This document shows positions 45,350-53,973 of a stretch of DNA of 64,000 bases, one piece after another. Source of the stretch: JAFAZJ01 sp964437145 (GTDB taxonomy: Bacteria; Pseudomonadota; Alphaproteobacteria; Reyranellales; Reyranellaceae); the NCBI GenBank assembly GCA_964437145.1, contig CAYTFW010000011.1:3681-67680 (forward strand), given 5' to 3'. A program made the position numbers and the translations under genes. Under the pieces are notes generated by a model, which made no database searches, was not told the origin of the DNA, and was given only the letters and a program-made list of their open reading frames with translations. Position 1 is the stretch's first letter; each line of letters begins with the position of its first letter.

Positions 45350-46516
45350 GTGGACGGCGTGATCAACATCGAGGATCTGCGCAAGGCGGCCAAGCGGCGT
45401 CTGCCGAAGATCGCTTTCGACTTCATCGAGGGCGGCGTCGACGACGAGGCCGGCCTGGACGGTTGCGAGAACGCCTTCAGCCGCCGCGAGCTGGTGCCGC
45501 GCTACATGGTCGATGTCAACAAGCGCGACCAGAGCGCGGTGCTGTTCGGCCGCTCCTATTCGAGCCCCTTCGGCATCGCGCCCACGGGGCTCGCCGGCCT
45601 GTTCCGCCCCGGCGCCGATCTGATGCTGGCCCAGGCGGCGCGCGACGCGAACGTGCCCTTCATCATGTCGGGCGCCAGCACCGGCTCGATCGAGGATCTT
45701 GGCAAGCTCGCCCCCGACCATGGCTGGTATCAGCTCTACACCGCCAAGGACCGCGGCATCTCCGAGGACATGATCCGCCGCGTCAAGGACGCCGGGCTGA
45801 AGACCCTGGCGATGACCGTCGACGTGCCGATCACCTCCAACCGCGAGCGCAACCAGCGCAATGGCTTCACGCGGCCGCTGCGCATGACCTGGGCGACCAA
45901 GTTCGAGGCGCTGCGCCATCCCGGCTGGATGATGGAGTACATGCGCACCGGTACGCCGATGTTCTCCAACTGGCAGCCCTACGCGCCCAAGGGCGCCAGC
46001 GCCGACGAGGTCGCCGCCTTCGTCGCCACCCAGACGCCGACCTCGGTGACCTGGAAGGACGTCGAGAACTTCCGCCGGCTATGGCCGGGCAAGTTCGTCA
46101 TCAAGGGCATCATGCATCCCGACGACGCGCTGCGCGCGCAGTCGATCGGCGTCGACGGCATCATGGTGTCCAACCATGGCGCGCGGCAGCTCGATCGCGC
46201 GCCTTCGCCGCTCGACGTGCTGCCGGCGGTCGTCGAGGCGGTCGGCGACAAGATGACCCTGATGCTCGACGGCGGCGTGCGCCGCGGCGCCGACGTGATC
46301 ACCGCCCTGTGCATGGGCGCGAAGTTCATCTTCATGGGCCGCCCGACGCTCTATGGCGCCGCCGCCGGCGGCACCGCCGGCGCCACCCACGCCCTGGGCA
46401 TCTTCCGCCGCGAAGTCGATCTGGTGATGGCGCAGATCGGCGCGCCCGATCTCGCCGCGTTGGGTCCGCACTACCTGATGTGGGACGACGACCGTAGGCG
46501 CAACGCGCGGGTGTAG
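45350..46516 (+). CDS. FMN-dependent alpha-hydroxy-acid oxidase/dehydrogenase (LldD-like)
   Basis: This 388-residue cytoplasmic TIM-barrel flavoprotein has the family start DLRKAAKRRLPKIAFDFIEGG, WYQLYTAKDRGI, K in FVIKGIM, and catalytic H and R in SNHGARQLD, followed by LDGGVRRGADVI. It oxidises an L-2-hydroxy acid such as lactate or glycolate. The start is GTG. The GntR gene is divergent, and FCD regulators often control lactate or glycolate genes. Unlike the paralogue at 10.7 kb it has no signal or CxxCH loop. Confidence 0.9.
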   Translation: MDGVINIEDLRKAAKRRLPKIAFDFIEGGVDDEAGLDGCENAFSRRELVPRYMVDVNKRDQSAVLFGRSYSSPFGIAPTGLAGLFRPGADLMLAQAARDANVPFIMSGASTGSIEDLGKLAPDHGWYQLYTAKDRGISEDMIRRVKDAGLKTLAMTVDVPITSNRERNQRNGFTRPLRMTWATKFEALRHPGWMMEYMRTGTPMFSNWQPYAPKGASADEVAAFVATQTPTSVTWKDVENFRRLWPGKFVIKGIMHPDDALRAQSIGVDGIMVSNHGARQLDRAPSPLDVLPAVVEAVGDKMTLMLDGGVRRGADVITALCMGAKFIFMGRPTLYGAAAGGTAGATHALGIFRREVDLVMAQIGAPDLAALGPHYLMWDDDRRRNARV

Positions 46517-46534
46517 CCCGCCGAGAAAAAAAGC

Positions 46535-46564
46535 GGGCTGGTGCCGCCTTCGCGGCACCAGCCC
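46535..46564 (-). terminator. intrinsic terminator of the flp pilin gene
   Basis: The arms gggctggtgccgc (46535-46547) and gcggcaccagccc (46552-46564) form a perfect 13-base-pair stem with a cttc loop. On the minus strand it is followed by a run of seven T (complement of 46526-46532), the classic intrinsic form, so it ends transcripts coming from flp. It may also help to stop the convergent oxidase gene. Confidence 0.85.
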
Positions 46565-46578
46565 TCAAATTACGCGCG

Positions 46579-46610
46579 TGAATTCCCCAGACTGTGAATT
46601 CCCCAGACTG
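46579..46610. repeat. tandem duplication of a 16-base unit
   Basis: The unit tgaattccccagactg occurs twice without a gap, between the terminator and the 3' end of the pilin gene. It has no evident coding role and looks like a slippage duplication. Confidence 0.85.
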
Positions 46611-46634
46611 GCCGGCGCGGCGTTCCGCGTGCGG

Positions 46635-46796
46635 CTACTGCAGCTTGTTGGCGGTGTTGCTCATCAGGCCGCTGAGCTTGGTGCCGACCGTGCTGAACGC
46701 GGTGATAGCGGCGACCGAGATCAGCGCGGCGATCAGGCCATACTCGATGGCGGTGGCGCCGGACTCATCACGAAGAATGCTCTTGAGAATGGTCAT
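46635..46796 (-). CDS. flp: Flp/Fap-type pilin
   Basis: This 53-residue protein is a complete Flp pilin: MTILKSILRDESGATAIEYG followed by LIAALISVAAITAF and a short polar tail ending NTANKLQ. The prepilin peptidase would cut after the glycine in ESGATAIEYG, leaving the hydrophobic assembly helix. ATG 46796 is eight bases from AGGGG; another ATG lies two codons upstream. No tad/cpa assembly genes are in the window, so it depends on a locus elsewhere. The gene has its own terminator and an AT-rich promoter region. Confidence 0.9.
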   Translation of the reverse strand: MTILKSILRDESGATAIEYGLIAALISVAAITAFSTVGTKLSGLMSNTANKLQ

Positions 46797-46832
46797 TGTC
46801 ATATCCCCTGCCCAAATATTGCTTTTTGACTA

Positions 46833-46859
46833 TCTAAACGTGTTGAATGTCTAAACGTG
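46833..46859. repeat. direct repeat in the flp upstream region
   Basis: The ten-base sequence tctaaacgtg occurs at 46833-46842 and 46850-46859, 17 bases apart start to start, within an AT-rich stretch upstream of the pilin gene. Two turns of the helix would not quite separate them, but the placement suits an activator or repressor site. The rest of 46797-46985 shows no gene. Confidence 0.5.
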
Positions 46860-46985
46860 AACAAGAGCTATATATCGTGATTCTAACGTCAAAACAAGCT
46901 CTTTTCTCTAAGCCGCACGAAAACCTGGATAAAGTTGAATCTCTCGGGCCTTTCAACGGTTAAAGTGCGATGTAAGACGGATCTT

Positions 46986-47465
46986 CTAGCGCAATTCCTC
47001 ACCAAGCAGGGCGAGAGCCGCAGCCGCGAACGCGCGCATGTTGCCGACGCGGTCGGGCTTGCCCGTCTCGATGGTGATGCTGCGCTCGGTGGGCCCGCTC
47101 AGCGCGACGCAGGCGTGGCCGGCGGCGTCGCCGTAGCGGTTACCGGTCGGGCCGCTGGCACCGGTTTCGGAGATGCCCCAGGTGGTGCCCAGGCGCTCTC
47201 GGATGGTGCGCGCCATCAGCAGGGCGTAGGGCTCGGTCGAGGCGCGCAATCCGACGCGCGCCTCCGGCGGGATCATCAGCAGCGCGTCACCGGCGGCGCG
47301 CGTGTAGATCACAGCGCCGCCGATGTAATAGGCCGAAGCGCCGGGCACCGAGAGCAGCGCGGCCGAGATCAGGCCGCCGATCGAGGATTCGGCGACGGCG
47401 ATCGTCTCGCCGCGCGCCTTCAGCCGCTCGCCGATGCGCGCCGCGATTGGCAGCAGGTCCTGCAT
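46986..47465 (-). CDS. pncC: CinA-family nicotinamide-nucleotide amidohydrolase (PncC-like)
   Basis: This 159-residue protein corresponds to the CinA C-terminal domain: IAVAESSIGGLISAALLSVPGAS with the catalytic serine, YYIGGAVIYT, and the TGASGPTGN loop. These enzymes deamidate NMN to nicotinate mononucleotide in NAD salvage. The family more often has ESCTGG, so the substitution by ESSIGG is worth noting. It is preceded by the DOPA dioxygenase-like gene only four bases away. Confidence 0.88.
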   Translation of the reverse strand: MQDLLPIAARIGERLKARGETIAVAESSIGGLISAALLSVPGASAYYIGGAVIYTRAAGDALLMIPPEARVGLRASTEPYALLMARTIRERLGTTWGISETGASGPTGNRYGDAAGHACVALSGPTERSITIETGKPDRVGNMRAFAAAALALLGEELR

Positions 47466-47469
47466 GGGT

Positions 47470-47814
47470 TCAGTCCTTCAAAATGGACAGCTCGAGGTCG
47501 ACCTTCTCGCCCAACCAGATGGCGCGGTCGCGGTGGTCGGTGAGATCGCGACCGGTGTTGGGGTGCACGAGGATCACGAGGTCGCCACGGTTCAGCGCCA
47601 GCCAGGGCACGAACTCGGCGAACATCGCGGGCGGAAAGGCGACCTGGTAGCTCCAGCGCGGATGCGGGCCGATCGGCCTGGAATGCACGCGGCCCATCTC
47701 GGCGACAAAGCGCGCGACAATGGTGCCGCGCAGCTTCAGCGCGGCGTCCTTGCTCTCGGCGTCGAAATAGACGTGGGCGTGCCAGTCCTTGATATCGCTG
47801 ACCTCGCCCGCCAT
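47470..47814 (-). CDS. DOPA 4,5-dioxygenase family protein
   Basis: This 114-residue protein matches the small DOPA dioxygenase family: WHAHVYFDAESKDAAL with HxH metal ligands, VHSRPIGPHPRWSYQVAF, and ILVHPNTGRDLTDHRDRAIWLG. True DOPA 4,5-dioxygenases open catechols in plant and fungal pigment pathways, but the bacterial substrates are mostly unknown. ATG 47814 with GGGAGC upstream begins the homology. It follows an SDR gene by 11 bases. Confidence 0.87.
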   Translation of the reverse strand: MAGEVSDIKDWHAHVYFDAESKDAALKLRGTIVARFVAEMGRVHSRPIGPHPRWSYQVAFPPAMFAEFVPWLALNRGDLVILVHPNTGRDLTDHRDRAIWLGEKVDLELSILKD

Positions 47815-47825
47815 CTCGCGCTCCC

Positions 47826-48620
47826 TTACAGTCGGCGCCAGGGGTTCCCGGCCATCATGCCGCCATCGATCACCATTTCCATGCCGGTAACGTAGCTCGA
47901 GGCGTCGCTCGCCAGCCACAATACCCCATTGGCGATGTCCTGCGCCTCTCCCGCGCGAGACAGTGGCACAGCGATCTTCGATCGCTCGTGGGGGTCGATC
48001 GGCGCGTTGTGGCCCATGCCGCTGGCGCCGGTCGGAATCTTGCCCCAGATCGGCGTGGCGATGATGCCGGGGTGCATCGAGTTCACACGGATGTTGTCGC
48101 CGGCGGCGGCGCATTCCAGCGCCACCGACTTGGCGAACAGCCGCACGCCGCCCTTGGTCGCGGCATAGGCGGCCAGCCCGGGCGCGCCACGCAGGCCGGC
48201 GACCGAGGACATCATGATGATCGAGCCGCCACCGCCCTTGCGCATCAGCGGCACCGAGTGCTTCACCGACAGGAAGACGCCGTCGAGGTTGATCGCCTGC
48301 TGGCGCTGCCAGTCGGCCAGCGACATGTCGAAGATCGAGGTGGCGATGCCGATGCCGGCGTTGGACACCAGCACGTCGAGCCGGCCGCATTGTTTCTCGA
48401 TCTCGGCCACGACCTCGATCCAGCGCGGCTCCGAGACCACGTTGTGATTCAGGTAGATCGTGCCGCCGCCGATCTTCGCCGCCAGCGCCTTGCCACGCGC
48501 GTCGTCGATGTCGGTGATGACCACGCGCGCGCCTTCACGCGCGAGCGTAAGCGAACACGCCTCGCCGATGCCCGACGCACCGCCCGTGACGAGGGCGACC
48601 TTGCCGTCGACCTGACCCAT
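47826..48620 (-). CDS. SDR-family oxidoreductase
   Basis: This 264-residue classical SDR has TGGASGIG at residues 12-19, NAGIG, the catalytic serine in MMSSVAGLRG, YAATK, and C-terminal MVIDGGMMAG. It should use NAD(H). It lies downstream of an enoyl-CoA hydratase gene on the same strand, with a repeat element between them. The substrate is unknown. Confidence 0.89.
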   Translation of the reverse strand: MGQVDGKVALVTGGASGIGEACSLTLAREGARVVITDIDDARGKALAAKIGGGTIYLNHNVVSEPRWIEVVAEIEKQCGRLDVLVSNAGIGIATSIFDMSLADWQRQQAINLDGVFLSVKHSVPLMRKGGGGSIIMMSSVAGLRGAPGLAAYAATKGGVRLFAKSVALECAAAGDNIRVNSMHPGIIATPIWGKIPTGASGMGHNAPIDPHERSKIAVPLSRAGEAQDIANGVLWLASDASSYVTGMEMVIDGGMMAGNPWRRL

Positions 48621-48640
48621 GATGATGTCTCCCTGGACTC

Positions 48641-48705
48641 GTCATGCCGAACGCAGCGAGGAATCTCCCTGTCGCGGGAGATCCCTCGCCTTCGCTCGGG
48701 ATGAT
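48641..48705. repeat. dispersed intergenic inverted repeat, copy 5 (diverged)
   Basis: It keeps the general form gtcatgccgaacgcagcgag...ctcgccttcgctcgggatgat with an inner gatctccc-like pairing (atctccct/gggagat). Several positions differ from the other copies, so it looks older or decayed. It lies between two minus-strand genes. Confidence 0.75.
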
Positions 48706-48708
48706 GGA

Positions 48709-49503
48709 TTAACGCTTCTGGAAGTTGCCCGGCCGCCGCTCGGCCCAGCTCTTGACGCCTTCCTTGAAGTCGGCGGTCTTGCGCGTCCAGTCCTGCTCGA
48801 CCAGCTCGCGCTCGGTGGCGCGCTCGGCCTCGTCGGCGAAGCCGCGGCGCATGGTCTCGCGCGTCGACAGCACCGCGAGCGGCGCCGACTCGGCGATCTC
48901 CTTGGCCAGCGCCATCGCGCCCTTGCGCACGTCGGCCAGGGGCACCAGCACGTCGGCCATGCCCATCGCCACCGCTTCGCTGCCGGTCACACGCCGGCCG
49001 GTATAGAAGAGCAGGTTGGCCTTCTGCTGACCGACGAGACGCGGTAGCGTGTAGGTCAGGCTGAAGCCGGGGTGGAAGCCCAGTCGCGTGAAGTTGGCGG
49101 AGAAGCGCGCCTCCTCGCAGGTGACGCGGAAATCGGCCGACAGCGCCAGGCCCAGGCCGCCACCGATCGCGGCGCCCTGTACGGCGGCGACCTGCGGCTT
49201 CTTGGCCCGGAAGATGCGCGTGGCTTCCTTGTAGAGGTGCTTGCCGGTCTCGGCCGCGCCGGTCTGCGGGCGGTTGGCGAAATCGGCGCCGGCGCAGAAC
49301 GACTTGCCCTCGGCGCACAGCACGATGGCGCGGATATTGTCGTCGCGATCGAACGCCTCGTAGGCGTCGGCGATCTGGTTGATCAGCGCGTTGTCGAAAT
49401 AGTTGTGCGGCGGCCGCTGGATCTCGACGATGCCGACATGGCCATCCTTGCTGATGCCGATGTCCTTCTTGGCCGCTCCGGCCGCCACGGGTTCCGCGCT
49501 CAT
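48709..49503 (-). CDS. enoyl-CoA hydratase/isomerase family protein
   Basis: This 264-residue crotonase-fold protein has FCAGADFANR and QGAAIGGGLGLALSADFR oxyanion-hole blocks and the segment RFSANFTRLGFHPGFSLTYTLPRLVG. The usual catalytic glutamates are replaced (N and H in that segment), so simple hydration is doubtful. It is the first gene before the repeat and SDR on the minus strand, and divergent from a fused CoA-transferase gene. Confidence 0.87.
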   Translation of the reverse strand: MSAEPVAAGAAKKDIGISKDGHVGIVEIQRPPHNYFDNALINQIADAYEAFDRDDNIRAIVLCAEGKSFCAGADFANRPQTGAAETGKHLYKEATRIFRAKKPQVAAVQGAAIGGGLGLALSADFRVTCEEARFSANFTRLGFHPGFSLTYTLPRLVGQQKANLLFYTGRRVTGSEAVAMGMADVLVPLADVRKGAMALAKEIAESAPLAVLSTRETMRRGFADEAERATERELVEQDWTRKTADFKEGVKSWAERRPGNFQKR

Positions 49504-49691
49504 CTGTTCCCTCCCGCTGGATGATCTGGATCAGGGGCATCCTAGCCCGCCCGGGCGCGGGAGTCGCAAGCGCCGGCGCCGCAATGCCGCTGTGCGGGAG
49601 GCCCCGTCGGCGTCGTCGGTTGGCGCGTTCCATCCGTGGCGTCGGCATGCCATGACAGTGGCAAGTCGCCGCTTTCCCTGGAGTTGACGTT

Positions 49692-51917
49692 ATGTCCGCG
49701 CCGCTCGCCGGTCTGCGCGTCTTGGAGCTGCCAACAGGTGTGGCCACGCGCTACTGCGGCCGTCTGTTCGCCAAGCATGGCGCCACGGTGCTGCAGCTCG
49801 GCGTGCCCGATGCGACGGGCGTCGGCTATGGTGGCAAGGCGAGCGAGGCCTACGCCGTGTGGCTCGATCACGGCAAGCAGCGCATCAGTGACATCGCATC
49901 CGCCGGCAGGCTCGACCTGATCATCGCCGGCCAGAGCGCCGCCGAGGTCGCGATGGCGGACGCGGCGCGTGGCGCCGACACCATCCGCGTCGGCCTCACC
50001 TGGTTCGCATCGGATGGACCGTACCGCGACTGGATCGGCAGCGACGCGGTTATCCAGGCGATGAGCGGCGTGGCCTATGTCACCGGGCCGAAGGATGGCG
50101 CGCCGATGCTGCCGCGCGGGCACGCGCCGCAGGTGGTGGCCGGCGCCACGGCCTTCATCGCCGCGCTGGGCGCGATCATCGGCCGCGACAACGGCTGGAG
50201 CGGCCGGCGTATCGACCTCGACATCCTCACCGCCAACCTGTGCTTCTCCGAGGGCGGCGCCTCGACCTTGGCGCTCACCGGCGACAAGGTCGTGCGCCGC
50301 GGTGTCAATCGCTTCACGCCGACCTTCCCCGGCGGCATTTACCAGGCGAGCGACGGCTGGATCGGCGTCACCGCGCTGACGCCGCCACAATGGGCGTCGT
50401 TCTGCGACATGATCGGCCGGCCGGAGCTGGCGCAGGACACGCGCAACGCCACCTCGTTGCAGCGCCAGGATCGCGCCGACGAGCTCGATCCCATTCTGGT
50501 GCCGGCGTTACGCGCCAAGTCGGCGAAATGGCTGCTGGAGGAAGGCCAGCGCCGGCGCATTCCCATGGCGCCGGTGCCCAGCCTCGCCGATCTGCCGCGC
50601 ACGCTGCATTGGCAGGGCCGCGCCAGCTTTCTGCCGGTGCCCGGTGTGCACGCCTTCGGGCCGAGCATGCCGTTCCATATCCAGGCCGGCGCGTCCGATT
50701 CCGCGACGGCCGCGCAGCGCCAGCCCGCGAAGACGCTGCCGCTCGAAGGCGTGCGCGTGCTGGATCTCACCATGGGCTGGGCCGGCCCGCTGGCGGCGCG
50801 GCACTTCGCCGATCTCGGCGCCGACATCGTCAAGGTCGAGTCCTGCGCGCACTACGATTGGTGGCGCGGCTTCGACGGCATCATCGATGGTGATCCGCCG
50901 CCCTACGAGACCCGTCACGCCTTCCTGATGGTCAACCGCAACAAGCGCGGCGTCACGCTCGATCTGAAGGCGGAAAGCGGCAAGGCGTTGGTGCGCCGTC
51001 TCGCGGCGCGCGCCGACGTGATGATCGAGAACTACGCGCCCGGCGTGCTCGACCGGCTCGGCCTCGGGCCCAAGGCGATGACATCAGCGGTGCCCAGCCT
51101 GATCGGCATCTCGATGGGCGCGTTCGGCGCCAGCGGTCCGTGGAGCGGCTTCCGTGCCTATGGCTCGACGGTCGAGCAGGCTTCGGGCCTGCCTTTCGCC
51201 AATGGCGAGCCCGACGGCCCGCCGACCATGCAGCACGTCGCCTATGGCGATCCCATCGGTGGGATCTACGGCGCCATCGCCTGCCTGATCGCGCTCTACG
51301 GCCGCAAGCAGGGTCACGCCGGCGCGGTGATCGACCTCGGCCAGGTCGAATGCCTGTTCCAGCTCGGCGCCGACGCCATCGTCGCCCAGTCGACGCAGCA
51401 GGAACTCCTTGCGCGCGACGGTAGCCGTCATCCTCTGTCGAAACTACGCCTGGTCGGCGGTGAGACCGGCATATGGTGGGCGGTGTCCGCCGAGACGGAC
51501 GCGCAGTGGAATGCCATCGCGCGCATCGTCGGTGCTGCGACCACGCTCGATCAGCGCGCGATGGAAGACGCGGTGCGGAAGTGGTCGGTCGGCAAGCCGC
51601 GCGATGTGGTCGTCGCGACATTCCAGGCGGCCGGCGTGGCGTCGGGTCCGGTCTACGCGGCGCAGGACCTGCTCACCGATCCGCAGCTCGCGGCCGCGGG
51701 CTTCTGGCGCCGCGCCGAGCGGCGCTTCATCGGCAACCACGTCGTGCCGCTGTCGCCATACCGCCTCGACGGTGCGACACCGCCGCTCAGGGCTTCGGCG
51801 CCGACCTTGGGCGAGCACAACGAGTCCGTGCTGGGCGGCGATCTCGGCCTGACGCGCGACGAGCTCGACAGGCTCGCCGCCGAGGGCGTGATCGGCACAC
51901 GCGCGGTGGCGCAATAG
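49692..51917 (+). CDS. fused double-domain CaiB/BaiF-type CoA-transferase
   Basis: At 741 residues this is about twice the usual length. Two complete class III CoA-transferase modules lie in tandem: residues about 1-335 (start LAGLRVLELPTGVATRY, GSDAVIQAMSG) and 350-741 (LEGVRVLDLTMGWAGPL, VMIENYAPGVLDRLG, YGSTVEQASGL). The second module keeps more of the family landmarks. In the first the substrate region is shortened. Such fusions replace the interlocked dimer of the single-domain enzyme. The acyl-CoA substrate is unknown. Confidence 0.87.
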   Translation: MSAPLAGLRVLELPTGVATRYCGRLFAKHGATVLQLGVPDATGVGYGGKASEAYAVWLDHGKQRISDIASAGRLDLIIAGQSAAEVAMADAARGADTIRVGLTWFASDGPYRDWIGSDAVIQAMSGVAYVTGPKDGAPMLPRGHAPQVVAGATAFIAALGAIIGRDNGWSGRRIDLDILTANLCFSEGGASTLALTGDKVVRRGVNRFTPTFPGGIYQASDGWIGVTALTPPQWASFCDMIGRPELAQDTRNATSLQRQDRADELDPILVPALRAKSAKWLLEEGQRRRIPMAPVPSLADLPRTLHWQGRASFLPVPGVHAFGPSMPFHIQAGASDSATAAQRQPAKTLPLEGVRVLDLTMGWAGPLAARHFADLGADIVKVESCAHYDWWRGFDGIIDGDPPPYETRHAFLMVNRNKRGVTLDLKAESGKALVRRLAARADVMIENYAPGVLDRLGLGPKAMTSAVPSLIGISMGAFGASGPWSGFRAYGSTVEQASGLPFANGEPDGPPTMQHVAYGDPIGGIYGAIACLIALYGRKQGHAGAVIDLGQVECLFQLGADAIVAQSTQQELLARDGSRHPLSKLRLVGGETGIWWAVSAETDAQWNAIARIVGAATTLDQRAMEDAVRKWSVGKPRDVVVATFQAAGVASGPVYAAQDLLTDPQLAAAGFWRRAERRFIGNHVVPLSPYRLDGATPPLRASAPTLGEHNESVLGGDLGLTRDELDRLAAEGVIGTRAVAQ

Positions 51918-51928
51918 AAGCGGGATCG

Positions 51929-52018
51929 ATGAAAGGTCTGCTGATCGCCCACTGCGGCGAGATCGCGATCCGTGTCGCGCGAACCTGCAAGAAGCGGCCA
52001 CTCGTCGACACGTGGTAG
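51929..52018 (+). pseudogene. remnant of a biotin carboxylase (acyl-CoA carboxylase subunit) 5' end
   Basis: The frame reads MKGLLIAHCGEIAIRVARTC and then a short unrelated tail to a stop at 52016-52018. The first 21 residues match the start of acetyl-/propionyl-CoA carboxylase biotin carboxylase (LIANRGEIAIRV), with NR changed to HC. No further biotin carboxylase sequence follows, because the AraC gene begins immediately on the other strand. It looks like the breakpoint of a deletion or rearrangement. Confidence 0.65.
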
Positions 52019-52021
52019 CGC

Positions 52022-52852
52022 TTATCTAATCGCCAGCCAGATCTCGAAACCGCCGAGGCCGGTGCGGCCGTTGAACTCGGGACTATAGCGTTCGAAGAAC
52101 GGCGCGTCGGCAGCCTGGAAGCCGGAGGTGGGCAGCCATTTGCTCCAGATCGTCGTCACCGTGCGGCGGATCGTCGAGATGTGCTCGCGGTGGGTGAAGA
52201 CGGCGTAGCGCTGCGGCGGGATGCGCACGCGCGCATAGTCCTTGGGCAGCTCGGTGAAGTCGCGCACGGCCACGCCGGCGATGTAGTCGAACCCGCCGGA
52301 ATCGTCGGTGTTGAAGCAGACGCCGTAGGCAGCGTCGCCGACCTTGCCCGGGACGTGATCGATCTGCTCGTTGAAGCGTTGCCACAGTGCCGGGATGCCA
52401 GCGCTGCCGTCGTGACTGAAGCGCTCGCCCAGCCCGGCGATCAGCAGGGCCGGCGTGGTCTCGAAGCGTGGCGGCTCGAGCGTCGCGGTCGGTGTCTCGG
52501 TCATGAGGATCGGCTCCATCGGTTCGAGGTTGGCGAGGCTGCGGTCGGCGCGGACGGATTCCGGCGTCACGCCGAACTGGTCGCGGAAGGCGCGGGTGAA
52601 GGCTTCGTGCGAGCCGTAGCCGGCGTCGAGCGCCACGGCGAGGATGTCGGGCGCACCGCCGGCCAGCGCGCGGGCGGCTTCGGTCAGGCGTCGCGCGCGG
52701 ACGTAGCGCATGACCGAGGTCCCCGTGGCGTAGCCGAAGGCGCGCACGAGCTGGAAGCGCGACACGCCGGCGATCGCGGCGATGTCGTCGAGGCTCAGCT
52801 CCTCGGCGAAGTGGCTCTCGATGAACCACAGGGCTTTGTCGACGGGGTCCAT
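52022..52852 (-). CDS. AraC-family regulator with GyrI-like effector domain
   Basis: This 276-residue protein has an N-terminal AraC/XylS DNA-binding domain (residues 1-105: LSLDDIAAIAGVSRFQLVRAF, GSHEAFTRAFRDQFGVTPESVR) and a C-terminal GyrI-like ligand-binding domain (from about residue 125: RFETTPALLIAGLGERF...YIAGVAV). This order is that of Rob/SoxS-related multidrug regulators. ATG 52852 starts the homology. It is divergent from an SDR and acyl-CoA dehydrogenase group that it may control. Confidence 0.88.
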   Translation of the reverse strand: MDPVDKALWFIESHFAEELSLDDIAAIAGVSRFQLVRAFGYATGTSVMRYVRARRLTEAARALAGGAPDILAVALDAGYGSHEAFTRAFRDQFGVTPESVRADRSLANLEPMEPILMTETPTATLEPPRFETTPALLIAGLGERFSHDGSAGIPALWQRFNEQIDHVPGKVGDAAYGVCFNTDDSGGFDYIAGVAVRDFTELPKDYARVRIPPQRYAVFTHREHISTIRRTVTTIWSKWLPTSGFQAADAPFFERYSPEFNGRTGLGGFEIWLAIR

Positions 52853-52980
52853 GGCGCCGGTATAGGCCCTGCGGCCGATGCCCGCTTGATCGGGATTGCG
52901 TTCGCAGGCCGGAAAGTCCCGGTTGAAAGGGCGCACCCGTCCGCGCCAGTCTGTGGCCCATCAATCAACGGAGGGAACCC

Positions 52981-53880
52981 ATGGCGAGGTTGTGCGAAGG
53001 ACGTGTGGCGTTGGTCACCGGGGCGGCGCGCGGCGTGGGACGCGAGCACGCGCTCTTGCTGGCCAAGCACGGTGCGAAGGTCGTCGTGAACGATCTCGGC
53101 GGCGAGCGCGACGGCAAGGGCGCCGACATGACGCCGGCACAGAAGGTGGTCGAGGAGATCAAGGCCATGGGCGGCCAGGCCGTGGTCAACGGCGACGACG
53201 TCTCCGACTGGAATGGCGCGAAGCGCATGGTCGACCAGGCGATCTCGACCTTCGGCAAGCTCGACATCGTGCTGTCGAACGCCGGCATCTTGCGCGACCG
53301 CATGCTGACCAACATGACCGAGGAGGAATGGGACGGCGTGATCAAGGTGCACCTCAAGGGCACCTTCGCGCCGGCGCGCCATGCCTGCGCCTATTGGCGC
53401 GACAAGTTCAAGGAGACCGGCCAGCCGGTGAACGGCCGCCTGCTGACCACGACTTCGGTGTCGGGCATCTACGGCAACGTGGGCCAGACCAACTACGGCG
53501 CCGCCAAGGCCGGCATCGCCGCCTTCACCGTGATCGCTGCGCGCGAGATGCGCCGCTATGGCGTGACCGTGAACTCGATCTCGCCCTCGGCCTATACGCG
53601 CATGACCGCGGACCTGCGGCAGTACTCGCCGGAGGATCTGGAGAAGCGCGATCCCAAGTGGGTGGCGCCGATCGCGGTATGGCTGGCGAGCGAGGAGTCG
53701 GGCGATATCACCGGCCGCGTCTTCCAGGCCGGCAGCGGCCAGATCGCCGTCGCCGAGGGCTGGCACAAGGGGCCGATGATCCCGGCGGTCGCCGATCCGA
53801 CGACGCTCGGCCCGATCGTCAGGGACATGGTCGCCAAGGCGCGCAAGAACGCCGGCATGGACGGCATGGATCTCGACTGA
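52981..53880 (+). CDS. SDR-family oxidoreductase, 3-hydroxyacyl-CoA dehydrogenase-like
   Basis: This 299-residue SDR resembles the dehydrogenase domain of peroxisomal multifunctional enzyme (HSD17B4 type): VALVTGAARGVGREHALLLAKHGAKVVVNDLGG, NAGILRDRMLTNMTEEEWDGVI, SVSGIYGNVGQTNYGAAKAG with catalytic Y and K. It would oxidise 3-hydroxyacyl-CoA with NAD. GGAGG lies just upstream of the ATG. It opens the block of acyl-CoA dehydrogenases to its right. Confidence 0.9.
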   Translation: MARLCEGRVALVTGAARGVGREHALLLAKHGAKVVVNDLGGERDGKGADMTPAQKVVEEIKAMGGQAVVNGDDVSDWNGAKRMVDQAISTFGKLDIVLSNAGILRDRMLTNMTEEEWDGVIKVHLKGTFAPARHACAYWRDKFKETGQPVNGRLLTTTSVSGIYGNVGQTNYGAAKAGIAAFTVIAAREMRRYGVTVNSISPSAYTRMTADLRQYSPEDLEKRDPKWVAPIAVWLASEESGDITGRVFQAGSGQIAVAEGWHKGPMIPAVADPTTLGPIVRDMVAKARKNAGMDGMDLD

Positions 53881-53973
53881 TTGCATGGACGCGCCGCGCC
53901 ACAACCCGACATGGCGCGGCGTGCGTCGTTCGGTTAGCCTCCTCGCGTGCAAATCGCGTGGAGGAGTCAGCCA

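Noticed and set aside
48709..49503. Firm assignment of the crotonase-family proteins as enoyl-CoA hydratases
   Set aside because: In several of them the two catalytic glutamates are not at their standard positions, so only the family is reported.
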